The notes under the pieces: model-generated
Database searches by the model: none
Told to the model about the DNA's origin: nothing
Seen by the model: only the letters and a program-made list of their open reading frames with translations
Part shown: positions 1-12,000 of the stretch, in pieces
How positions within the stretch are numbered: the first letter of the stretch is position 1
Layout of the letters: every line of letters starts with the position of its first letter
Translations under genes and position numbers: made by a program
NCBI GenBank assembly: GCA_026770025.1
Contig: JAMXDE010000020.1
Span: forward strand, 496,001-560,000
Length of the DNA: 64,000 nt
Direction: 5' to 3'
Origin: Craspedostauros australis
Taxonomy: Eukaryota; Bacillariophyta; Bacillariophyceae; Mastogloiales; Achnanthaceae

Positions 1-466
1 TTGATGACTGCTGCTTCTTGTGCTGCTTCTGGTGGTTGTTGTCCCCCTCCTTTTGATCATCAGAGCCGTTGGTCGATGACTTCACCACGCCGGACAACGT
101 GCCCGTAGCGATGGTGGTGCCTCGTTGAGACTGCGATGTCTGCGACGTACCCGCTTTAGCATCAATCTGGACCTGATTCTGGTTTTGCGTGTGATTATTT
201 GTGTCACCGTTGGTGCGATGTGCCATAGGCTGCGCAGTGGGGGACGCCATGTCCATGTCCAGGTCTACCAAGGAGGCCGGTGATTGCGACATGCTATCTG
301 ACCGTCGTAGGTCGATGCCGAGATCTTCCTCAATGTGATCTACCCCTGTGGCGCTGGTGTCTGTGGTTGGCGTGATTGGTGTGCCTGCCGAGTTCTTGGA
401 GGTCGATCCAAGCGCGTCACCGTAGTCCGATGGAGTCTGTGAAACAACGACCTGAAGTGGTGACAT
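1..466 (-). CDS. 5' part of an unidentified gene running off the left edge
   Basis: Reading the minus strand from an ATG at 466-464 gives an open frame of 155 codons with no stop before the edge. The protein starts MSPLQVVVSQTPSDYGDALG and is rich in Ser, Thr, Gln, Asn and Asp. It includes an acidic stretch (VDHIEEDLGIDLRR), a DLDMDM run, and a Gln/His/Lys-rich end. It looks disordered, as in the N-terminus of a regulatory or scaffold protein; no family is recognised. I found no in-frame upstream ATG in the roughly 100 bases checked, so 466 is the first candidate start, but the frame stays open above it and an upstream exon is possible. The function cannot be told without the missing 3' part. 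Confidence 0.5.
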   Translation of the reverse strand, partial: MSPLQVVVSQTPSDYGDALGSTSKNSAGTPITPTTDTSATGVDHIEEDLGIDLRRSDSMSQSPASLVDLDMDMASPTAQPMAHRTNGDTNNHTQNQNQVQIDAKAGTSQTSQSQRGTTIATGTLSGVVKSSTNGSDDQKEGDNNHQKQHKKQQSS

Positions 467-3040
467 TGGGCAAGTCCTGTTGCGCCGGAAAGCGACGTGC
501 GGTTGTGTGCTGATCTCGCTGTCGCTGTTGAAGCGTGTGATGCGTGTGGTGCCTGAGATGCGTGTGCTTTCCAGCGGAGCTGTCACACGCAATTCGCAGG
601 GGCCTGCTGTTCTTCGCTGTTTCGCTGGAGTCGATGGCGCTGTGTCTGTCTCTCTGTCCTTGGTGGTGTGTGTGTGGGATAAATCGCGCTGTGGACAATT
701 TCGAGTTCACTGCTGACTGGCGTTAATTGCCGCTGTGCCCCGCTGCTCTTCTCTCTGCGTGATGGCGGCGAGTATTCCTACTTGTGCACGCAAGTACCTG
801 TGAATCTTGTCACCGCGGTCTTTTGTCCTTCTCCGACACCAGTTCCGTTTTCGCTGGAACAACCAGACAAGGGTGACTGAGTGTGCTCTTGGGTGCGAAG
901 GGTACCTTTTCGCCAGTATGGGAATTCCTCCTCTGCGAAGCGTCCCTGTTCGTGTACAACAAGCGATGATTCCACAATCCACGATGGTGTTGTGTGGTAT
1001 TATTATTGACCGTACCAACCAGTCAGCTGTGGCTGCAAGGGCGAGCCTCAAGCACAACGTAACTCGATGCAGCAGCTTTGCGCGATGCGTTGTTTGTTGA
1101 TGACGATCCACTTGTCGAAAGGGCTCCGTCAATCCAGCGATGCTACGTGTAGAAACGTGTCAACACTTCGACTCTCAACACTCAGCACTCAACTCTCGGG
1201 AACCAAAGTTCGATATTCGATGTTCCACGGTGATGAGATGATGCTGATAGCTATGCGCCGTTCTTCTGATGGCCACGTCGATGTTGTGTGGTCTTGGCGC
1301 TGACAATGAAGTGGTGCCTTCCTCACAATGCTCCCTTCTTGACTTGACTTGACTTGTCGCTGTCTCTGGTCTTGGTGGCTCACTTGAACTGATGCTTGCG
1401 GGTCGCACTTGAGCTGCTTTTCACGGTTGCTGTGTTCTGTCTTGACGGATTGGACGGATTGAGGCTCTTCCTTGTTGCCGCTGCCGCTGCTTCTACTGCT
1501 CTTCTTTGTTGTTGTTGTTGTGTTGTTGGTTGTCAAGATTCCCACCAGAAGAAAGCAACTTCCCACCCAAAGACGCACAATGGCAACAAGGAGACAAGAG
1601 GGCGAAGGAGAGCGACCACCAGTCAGCAGTCAGCAATCAATCGTCGACAGGAACGGATTTCGTTCTCTGGTTGATGTCCACCAAAGCAGAGGAAGGGACG
1701 GCCCACCAGTCAACAAACCAACAAATCAAACAACCAAGAAAGCAACGCTGGAAGTTGCGTGCGCAGTTTGCAAATCTGGAGTGTTGCGTTGCTCTCGCGT
1801 GGTTCCTCCTGCGTGTCATCGCGTGTCGAGCCACGCACGCCGCATCGTGCCGCGCTGCTTGGCACCACCATCTGCTCCGCACGCGACAACAACAACGATT
1901 CCCTTCTCGCGGGGAGGAAAAACCGTCGGCTGTCGTAACCGCCAAGCACACAAAAAGCACGCTCACTTATATGCAACTTCACCGTTGTACAGGTTGGCTG
2001 GCGGAGTCGGCTTCCCCTGAAGAAATTTCAACGCTCTGCTCGCGTACTACTCTTAAATCGGTATCGAAATTCAAATGAATATTACTAAATTCACGCATTA
2101 ATATATTGAAATGATACAATGTCACAATGCGACATTGCAAGCCATGACGCGCCAACACGATCCGAATCGTGCTGCCAATTTTGTGGACGCCACAAAATGA
2201 GAAACCAACACGTGCACCTGTTCCACAAATCTGCACAGCGTTTTCGTCAACGAGATGCCGCCACAATTCTCGCCTCGCAGAAGTCCGTAGGACTCATGTG
2301 CAAAGCCAACGCATCTCCGCTCGTTCGATCGTCACATTTTGTGAAGGCATCTGAGCATTCGAAGACAAAGAGCGCGAGTATGGATGTGGAAGAATCGTAG
2401 CATACGATACTTTATGTTGAGAGGAAGAGGAGCAACGATATGTCCTGTCTTCACCACGTCATGTGCTGCTGCATGAGTGGATGCGACGGATGGTTGTGGA
2501 GTTGCTATGAGCATCGCGCTCGGAGAAATGGGGATGGCCTTTCCAACTTAAGACGACTCCCACCAACTCAAGAGAAACCAGGTCATCATGTGTATTGTAC
2601 TCATACCATTCACGTAACCTGGGGCCAATGCGCAATCATGTGTAGTATAATCAGTGCCTACTATCTGCATGTATGTGCGAGTGTGTTGACCATGTTGTCC
2701 ACACTTTTGGATGTGCTTCCATGTTTCACTCATATTCTACATACGTCCTCCTTGGTGAAGCGGTGGAGTGATTGATCCCCTTGTCGACCCCATTCATGAC
2801 TGTGGCCACAACAGCTCATTGAAACGGAAGGAAGAATGAGAATTGGGCAACGACAATGTCATGCTACCAGCTGAGCATGGTCTGATATGCTCCATTACTC
2901 TATTCTATGCGACTCTACATTTGCTCCATGTATGGTATAGTACTCTATGACAATCAATCGTGTAGATGATAGCGACACTGTCTCTCTGTATCATGTTCCT
3001 GTCTACGAGTCCACTTTGCCCTCTCTCTCTCTCTCTCTCT
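467..3040. other. Intergenic region, no supported gene
   Basis: This 2.6-kb stretch holds the upstream region of the left-edge gene and the 3' flank of the giant gene. Many overlapping ORFs of 60-190 codons occur on both strands, but none has a recognisable domain or consistent coding character. Visible structure is limited to short simple repeats, such as a run of ACTTG near 1340 and a CT tract at about 3020-3042 that abuts the stop codon of the giant gene, plus a TATATG at about 1969. Confidence 0.6.
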
Positions 3041-6000
3041 CTAGATCGCCACTGACAGTTCCGATGATGACTGTCTGTGCGGACCCACAAGTCTGGTGCT
3101 ACTTGTCCGTCTTTCCAACCTTCCGTTGCGGAGGGTGCTGCTTCTGTCGGATGCGTTGCGTTTCCGTGGTGAAATGAAATGGTGAGATCGCTGCTTGTCC
3201 TCCCAACGCTTTCGACGCATAGGCGTGAGCACGTCCCTCCAATCGAGCGGGGTGGGATCGATTGCTTCATCGTACAGCGTTCCGGGGTGGCCGGCTGATC
3301 TGCCATCGTTCGAACCATCGGAGCCGGAAACACCAGCGAAGTTGGCCTCCAGAACATCCAACGGCTCGTACAGAGAGCGCGCTTCGTCCTGGATGCGCTT
3401 GTAGAGAAGCTGCAGCTTGCGCCTATTATCTCCGATGCTGGGCTGGCCGGTTGCGTCGCCATCATGCCCATCTGGAGATTGGAGTTGGTGCATTGCTTGC
3501 TTGACAGCCGTTGATGCTCCATGGAGCAAACTCAAAGCACGGATACGGCCTCTTTCATCAGGACAGTCCTCCACTGAAAGAACCGCCATCATCCACAGGC
3601 ACAAGGCTGTGACTTCTTCGTTCCCGCTTGGCATCAGCGCGGCGGTTCCATGAACTCCATGGGCTCCATGCATTCCATGCACACCGATGATTTGAGGCTG
3701 CGCGTGCCTGCCTTCTTTGGAACCATCAGGATTGACAGAAGAATGATCACATCCGCGACGAAGTTCACGGCCGCCATCGTTGCGGTCTCTGTGTCCTCGT
3801 TTGCCAACATGACTCGCCGAGCCAGCCGATGTTTCCAACTTGCTCACCACCATGTTCAAGAGATGAATGGCCTCCTTCCGCTTATCCAGCTCTCTGAGGC
3901 AACGCGCGACGTTGTATGCAAACACTGCTGCCTGGCTTGTCATCGTGCCACGCTCATACACAAGGTAGCTCCGGAAAGCGCTTTGATACAGCTCGTACGC
4001 CTTGTTCCAGTACACTCCCGCCTCACGTGACGACGCGGAAGCTGACTCCCTCCTACGCAAGGTCGGGTGTCCCGTATTCTGTCTTGCCGTGTTGAGGCCA
4101 TGGATCAGCTCGACAGGCGATCTCTCACCGGCTGCGACACAATTCGCAACGACCATCCAGCAGTTGCCCACCATCGCCTTGTTGATGATTGCTGCTGGGT
4201 TCGTGTCTCCCACAGTCAACAAAAAGCCGCGCCCGAGGTGCGCCTCCATCAGCGCAGCGAAGCTCTTGAGCTCGGCGATGCGATCCGTCAGGGTCTCCAG
4301 GAAGCACCCGCTTGCGAATGCTTTGCGGAAGGCGACGTACTTTCGCAGCAGGTCGAAATGCGATGACTCCTTCTGTGACAGATAGGCAGAGATGTCGCGG
4401 TTGACCTGGTTGATAAGTTTCTGACCGACGATTGTATCTCCTGCTTGCGCAGCGCAAATGGACAGATCGATTGTGATGCTGACTGCGATTGGATGCACGA
4501 CAGGGAACCTCAAACCACAATGCGTGCGAAGCCCTGACAGGATGTCAAGGGCGGTGCGATGCTGCCCGGCGCTGGCAAAGTTCGCTGCCAGCTTGTGCGC
4601 GATTTGGAGACCAAGCTCAGGATTTCTCTCCAATGAGTTGCTGCTGCCATACTCGAGCCAACCAAGCATGCCATTGGAGGATGCTTGGTTGGAAATATCG
4701 AGACACTGCTGCAATAAAAGGTTGGCGAAGTTCAACGGCTGCCCGTCGCTCTTGCTTTCGTCGTCGCCTTCCTTGCTATGCGCTTGTTTCGTGCTCTCAC
4801 TTGATGGCGAGCTCTGGTTGCTGTTGGTCTGGCATTCGACGAGTGACGCAAGGCACAAGAACGACGAAACATCACGCGGGTTCTCAATGCAGTGGCCGAT
4901 GGCAATGTTGATCATCGATTCGAATAGTTCATTCGCAGTAAAGTCAGAGTTTCCACGAGACCCACCTTGGGTTTCACTATCTTTGGCCATCGCGATTGTC
5001 GTCGTTTTGACGTTTGATGTGCTGGCGCCTGTTTGGGCTTGCTTGTTGGAAGCAGCCATGGCTGCAGCTGCGGCAATCCCACCTCCAGCAAGAGGATTAA
5101 ACGCTTGTTTGCTTCCATTTTGTCTCACTTCCGCCGAGGGGGCCTTCTTCGCTGCGGCCATGGCAGCGGCCGCTGCAATCCCACCACCTGCAAATGGACT
5201 TCCACCAGGCCTCCTATCGGTTGATGATTCCCCCAATGGCTTACCTTTCTTGGCTGCCGCCATGGCTGCTGCTGCTGCGATGCCACCTCCTGCAAATGGG
5301 CTTGGTGCCGGTTTTGCGTCACTGGATGGTTTACCTGATGCCTTGCTCTTCTTGGCTGCTGCCATGGCTGCCGCAGCGGCAATTCCGCCACCTGCGAACG
5401 GGCTAGCTTTTGGCTTATCCTCTCCGGGAGACTTGGCTGTTCCTTTGCTCTTCTTGGCTGCCGCCATGGCTGCGGCTGCTGCGATACCTCCGCCTGCAAA
5501 CGGATTTGCCTTTGGTTTGTCAGCCTCTGATGGAGGCTTGCTCTTCTTGGCTGCTGCCATCGCCGCTGCCGCGGCAATCCCTCCTCCCGCAAAAGGACTC
5601 GCCTTTGGCTGACTCACTGCGTTTGGCGCATCAGATTTTGATTTCTTCGCTGCAGCCATCGCCGCCGCCGCGGCAATTCCTCCTCCCGCGAACGGATTCA
5701 CCTTTGGTCTCTTGTCTCCACCAGATGTCTTTGGCTTTGACTTCTTGGCTGCGGCCATTGCGGCAGCAGCTGCAATACCACCACCAGCAAAAGGGTTCGC
5801 CTTTGGCTTTTCAGGCTCTGGTAGGGGCTTGTTTTTCTTCGCTGCCGCCATTGCAGCCGCTGCTGCGATCCCACCGCCGGCAAATGGACTCACTTTTGGC
5901 TTCTCATCTGCGTTTGGAGTATCAGACTTCGACTTCTTTGCTGCAGCCATTGCCGCTGCTGCTGCGATCCCACCGCCGGCGAACGGATTCGCCTTTGCTT

Positions 6001-9000
6001 TCTCGTCTCCACCAGATGTCTTGGGCTTTGACTTTTTGGCTGCAGCCATTGCGGCAGCAGCTGCAATACCACCACCAGCAAAAGGGCTCGGCTTTGGTTT
6101 GCTTTTCTCTGATTCCGGTTTGGCTTTCTTTGCTGCGGCCATTGCCGCTGCTGCTGCGATCCCACCGCCAGCGAACGGACTCGCCTTTGGCTTAGTCTCT
6201 GCGGTTGGCATCTCAGACTTCGACTTCTTCGCCGCGGCCATTGCCGCAGCAGCTGCGATACCTCCACCAGCGAACGGACTCACCTTTGGCTTGTTACCAC
6301 CATCAGAAGAGTCTCCATTGTTCGACTTTTTGGCTGCCGCCATTGCAGCCGCTGCTGCGATCCCACCGCCAGCGAACGGACTCGCCTTGGGTTTGCTGCT
6401 CCCCTTTGAATCTGGCGGACCCTTCTTTGCTGCTGCCATTGCTGCAGCTGCTGCGATGCCACCACCGGCGAACGGACTCACGGCAGGCTTGCAGTTCTCT
6501 TGCGTGGATGCAGCCATACCTGCCCCACTCCCTTCCTGCTGTCTTCGTGTGGATTGCTCTTCGCGATTCGTGCTGTCGTCGTTTGGAAGGAAGGATTGGA
6601 TCAAAGTCTTTGCATCCAGCGAGAACAGCTGTTGGGACGAGGGGTTGGGCTTGTCACCTTTTCTGATTTCGACGCCTTCTATCTTCCGGTGCAAAGCATA
6701 CCCCTCTTCGCCAAGAACTTCATACAGCGCACGCAGTTGGCACTGGATTTCTGCCAACAGGCCACCCTCCAGCCGTACCGTTAGCAGCACGTGCCGATAC
6801 CCAGTTGCCAGCGCACCGTGCAACGCTCTATTCTCATCTACTGATTGGTCGCTGAAAAGATTCTTCATGCGTACAATCTCGATGGGAGCAACTTGCTTTT
6901 CGCTGTGCTTGCCATCCGTCATTCCATCTGACTTCATCTTTCCACTTCCACTTGCACTTGCCGAGGACTTTGATCGCTTCATCTTCCGTGCTCTTGTGCG
7001 ACGCCTGAGGTAGACAAGCGCACATATCATGGATAGTTGATCGGGGAAAACTATCTGACCTCGCAGAATATCCTTCACCTGCTTGGCATCACCACCATAC
7101 TTGCGGTCAGCCTTGCTTCGGATGGATGCTTCACTCTTTAGTCCAACTGTGCAAGACGTCGCGGTTTGCTCGAAATAGGTCTTCGATGATTCGTTCTGCG
7201 ATGAAAAACGAACAATGCTTCGGAGCAATGACTCAAAGTCTGGCAATTGCTGCTTGGCCCGCTCCAATAACTGCGTGACCTCATGTTTGGCGTCGCCCTT
7301 TCCATCCTCGTCTCCGTGAATTTCGTGCGACAAAAGCTCTGGTGAAGATTCTGATGACGAAGGGGCGATGGATGGCATTCCCAAGGGACCAATATCTGTC
7401 AAGGTCCTCAGAGGCAAGTACTGTTCCATCGATTCAATCGGTCGGAACATACTCGGCTGAGGCACAGATCTCGGCAGTGATGCCGTTGCTTGTAGCACCT
7501 GTGAAGGACCTGCTTTCGTCGTCGACAAAAGCAGGTTGCACTGCTCGTTTATCACTGTTTGCACTGTGGACACGGTGGAAGAATTGCTTGACGAAGCGTT
7601 CTCGCCTTCGGCTGGATCTCCATCTCCTTGTTGCTCGCTCCCAGCCTTGCCATCTGCAGAGACTGCATTGATCGCCTTCCATGTTTCGGCATGCATCCAA
7701 TTGGCAACGAGCTGGTCCCATCTGATGCGAGCCAAGCCGGTCAGATCTTTGCGCAACGCAGCACTGGAGGGGCGCTTCTTATTCAGGAAGTCCACGTCGT
7801 CCAGCGAAGTCAGTGCGAGCAAGGATGTGTCCAAAACATTGCCAGCGAACACGTCTGTCATCTCCTCAGTCTCTGGGATGTTGGGGTGCTTGGCTTCTGC
7901 ATCCTTGTCCCAACCGACAGTTGTTTCAACGGCTGGTGTCGTTGGCTCCGACAAGGACTTGTCTTGTGGGATTGCACTCGTCTTTCCATTTTGCACCTTT
8001 GGTGCATCATCACTTCCAGTCGGACTGCCGTCGGTATCTTTCTTTTCAATCGAGTTGTCGCCGGAATCAGCGTTTTGGTTCTCGTGATTCATACTGTCAG
8101 CTTCTTTGCCTTCATCGGCGTCACCACATGCAGCTTTCGCACCGTCCCTGCGCTCACCATTTGGCTTTGCTGGAGCGCGATTGGCGGATTCGTCCGTGGC
8201 TTGAGCTTCGGCTTGACCTTCAATGTCGCCATCTTCCTTCTTCTCGTTACTGTCGTCCTTGTCGCCTGTGGATTGAGCAACTCCGGTGTCCTCGTGGCCG
8301 TCTTCGGGAGACTCTTCGTTGGCAGACGGTTTGCCTTCCTTACTGACAGCACTGCTGGTTTCGCTCACCCGAATCACGTCGCTGATCTCGCAAGAGCTTG
8401 ATTGAGACGCCTCAGCCTGCTGAGCTGCACCCTTCACGGTGATCTTCAATTCCACATCAACGAGGTCTTCTGCAGCGAGATGATGGCGTTCGGGCACCAT
8501 GTCCCATGACATGCTTGAAACGGAGTCGTCTGTCTCGAGTGCAGTTGATGTCGTCATCTGGTCATGTTTGGCGGCTGTATTCGTCGAAGGATCAAGAGCG
8601 AGATCGGTCACCGGCACTTCTGGAGATGTCTTGATTGAATCATCGCTGGATCCCATGGACAGGACTGTTTCTGCGTCAAACACGTCAGGGGGCGAGGCAA
8701 ACACATCATCTTCACCAACCGCATTTCCTTCGCGATCATCCTGTTTGATTGCTTCGCTGAAACGATTCCACTGTGCCGCAATACTCTGCGCGATTGAGCT
8801 TGATGCTTCCAAGAGATCATTTCCCAGCACGGCACGCGATCTGGACAGCAACGATCCTTCCTGGTGCTGCTTCTCTTGCTGGGATTGACCTTGTCGCGTG
8901 GGAGTGCCAGGATCGGAGTAAGCTGCATCAGTGGATGAAGATCTCATGAGCTTTTGATGAGATCTCAAGGCGCGAAGGGAATGGCGCATTTGAAACTCCA

Positions 9001-12000
9001 ACGATGCCTGCAGATCATCGAATCCCTCAACGAGATCCTCGGGATCGGCCTCGAACAGTTTCCCAACTGAGGGCAACTGCGACCATCGCACCACGGAGTC
9101 CCTTCGCTTGGTCCTGATAGTTGATGGCATTGGAGTTTCGAGGACACTGGGGCTGAAGCGCAAATGTTGCGGTGTGGCATCAGTCACACGTGTGGGCCTC
9201 GGTGCTGAGAATGCGAGCATGTCGAAGTCCGACTCCAGTGTGTTGGCGTTGGAGAGGATGGACACTCGACGGAAGTTTGGAGTTCGAAGACCATCGTTGG
9301 TATCGAGGAATATGAAATCTGATGAATCCGTAAAGTCGGCGTTGCTACTCACCGATCCTTGGTTGGATGGTTTCTGACCATGTCCGTTGCCATGGCCATT
9401 CTGGGATGCCAAGTGGTTGTTTGAGACCTTTGCTTCTCCATGCAGAGATTCTGTTTCTGAATCTGATCCCGATTGTGAGTCTTCTTCTTGACCGGAGTCG
9501 GAGTGGGACTGGGTGTCTGCGTTTGCCGTTGCTGCTCTGGTTTTGTGTTCATTCTCGTCAGAGACGGGCCCAGTCCCCTCCTCCGCCTTTGCCTGAGGTT
9601 CTGCAGCTGCATTTGCGTTTGCAATTGAATCCACTTTGGAGTCTGCCTCTACTGCTGTGTGTGTGTCTGCGTCGTCCCTCGCTTTTCCTTGCGACTGTGG
9701 TTTTCCATCTTCATCACCCAGTGACGTGGATTTTGCATCCTCTTCAGATCCTATGCTTGTGGCTGCAGCTATCTCCGAATCTGTGTTGGCATCGACAGTT
9801 TCCTTTGCCTCTTCGCCTGCGGCGGCGTCGTTGTCGGCGTTTGCGCCTGCACTTGCATCAACATGAGCATCAGAACCGCGTTCAAGCTTTGCTCCGTCCT
9901 TGGATCGTGCATCTTCGTCAGATCCGGGCTTGGTGTTTGCACCTTCCTCACGACTTGTATCTTGCATGGATTTGGACGCAATTTCAGCCTCGTGCTCTGC
10001 GTCCAGCCGATCTTTTGCATCATCATCTTCTATTGCATCTGAGTTCGGTGCAGTTGTGCTTCTGCTTTCCGATTCTGCCGTTGAGCCCGAGGCGAGCGCG
10101 GACGTCTCTTCTGTGACCGCCTGAGTGTGTGCGTTCGCATCTGAACTGAGCTCGGCTTTAGCTCCTTTCTCGTACGCATCGTCGCCATCTTTATCTCCTT
10201 CCACAGATGGACCTGATACTGCCTCATCTACTGTCTCTTTGTTTGGCTCTGTTTGCGCATCTCCATCGACCACTGCAGCTTCCTCTGCACCTTGGTCGGA
10301 ACAGGCCCCTGCCCGTTTCGCCGCCTCGGTTTCTGCGTTCGCATCTGGATCAGGTTTGGATGCCACATCAACCTCGGATTTGGCAGGCGCACCCGAAGTA
10401 GCATCCGCAGTTGTTTCTGCGTCTGCTGGTGGCTCTTCGTTTGTCCCCGCATCTATATTTGCGGTTTCGTCGGGCATGGATGATTGCTCGTCATGAAGCC
10501 CTCCGCTTTCGTCAGAAGTGGTTTTGGCATCTTCCTCTTTCTCCACCTGCGTAGTCGAACTCGGATGCGTTTCCATCATCACATCCGATCCAGCTTTAGT
10601 CTCCGCATCATCCTGAGAGTTTGCATCTGCATCGGACTTCATGGCATCTGTCGTTGGCTCCTTCATTGCACCTGCATCTGAAGCAACTGCCGTCGTTCCA
10701 TCTTTATATTCGCCATTCATGACTACGGCGTTCGTTGCTGCGTTCTTTACAACTACATCCGCATCCGCATCCTCGTCTGGGCGAGGCTCATGCTTCGCAT
10801 CGTCCTGATAGTCTGCATCTGCATCTGGATGCGATTCCAGCTCATCATCTGTCTCTGTTGCTGATGACGCGTCCTCATCTGAATCAGATTTGGCCTCCGT
10901 CTGAGTATCCTCACCTGAATCAACAGTTGCATCTGGGCTCGACTTGGCGTCAACCTCGATCTCCGGTGGCGATGTGGCATCTACGCTCTTGTCTATCTCC
11001 TTCTCTGGACCAGAGACACCGGCACCTGCACCTGCACCTGCACCTCCATCAATATCAGAATCGGGTTTTGTCTTGGAATCCTCATCTGATGCAACCCTTG
11101 CATCACAAACCGACTTGGAGTCTTCTTCCGCTTTTATTTCTCCGTCTGCTGCTGCGCCTACCTTTGCACTGCAGATGGACTTCGTCTCAGAAACCTCGCC
11201 TGGATCAGTGTCTGAATCCGAGTTGTGTTCGGATTCGGTCTCTGTGTCGGCCTCTTGTTCGACATCGATCTCTGCGGTGCCTTGAGTCTCGGTACCTGCA
11301 TCCCCGTCTGCGTCAGATTTAGTGTTGGCCCGATCCTTGGCCACGGTTTCGTCTTGTGGTTCGATCTGAGCGTCGGCTTCGATATTAGCTAATGTTGCTT
11401 TATCCGTGGTCACGTCCACGTCTTCATCTTGGGCAAAGCTGGATTTGGCCTCAGACTCCTCATCTGGCTTCAGCTTCGAGCCAGAATCGGAATTGGAGTG
11501 TTCTTCTTCGGCCGCTACTTCTTGGCTGTTGTCTGCACCTGCCCCTGTATCTTCGTCTGGTGGAGAGCTGAGCTTCGGCTCGGAGGATTCACCTTGATGA
11601 GTGTTTGTATCTGTATCGGGTGCGGTTTCGGCCTCTGCTTCGGCATTTGTATCCGTATCTGAGGTCGCAGCCGCAGCCGCAGCTGCATCCTCGCCGTCAT
11701 CTGAAACAGAGCTGGGCGTGACCTCGGAGGCTTCACCGGTAGCGGTGTCCACATCTGCATCCGAGGTAGTCTTGATTTCTGCCTCAGCGCCTATGTTCGT
11801 CTGCGCGTCTACCTCAGGGTGTTCACTTGGATCAGCATCTGCATCTGAATCAGACGTGGTGTTCACCTTAGTGTCTGATTGGATATCTGCGTCAATAGTT
11901 GCATCCTTGCCTTGGTCAGCGCTGGGCTGTGTGTCAGGATCTTTGACTGGATCGATGGTTGCGCTCGATGTGTCCTCTGTTGTTGTCACTGTCATTGTCA

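Noticed and set aside
1506-2078. 190-codon plus-strand ORF
   Set aside because: It overlaps other random ORFs on both strands, has odd composition and no recognisable motif.
4458-7013. Two long plus-strand ORFs (384 and 433 codons) with AAAMAAAAAIPPPANG repeats
   Set aside because: They are the antisense of the 15-repeat array in the giant gene; the open frame follows from the GC-rich Ala/Gly codons on the other strand.
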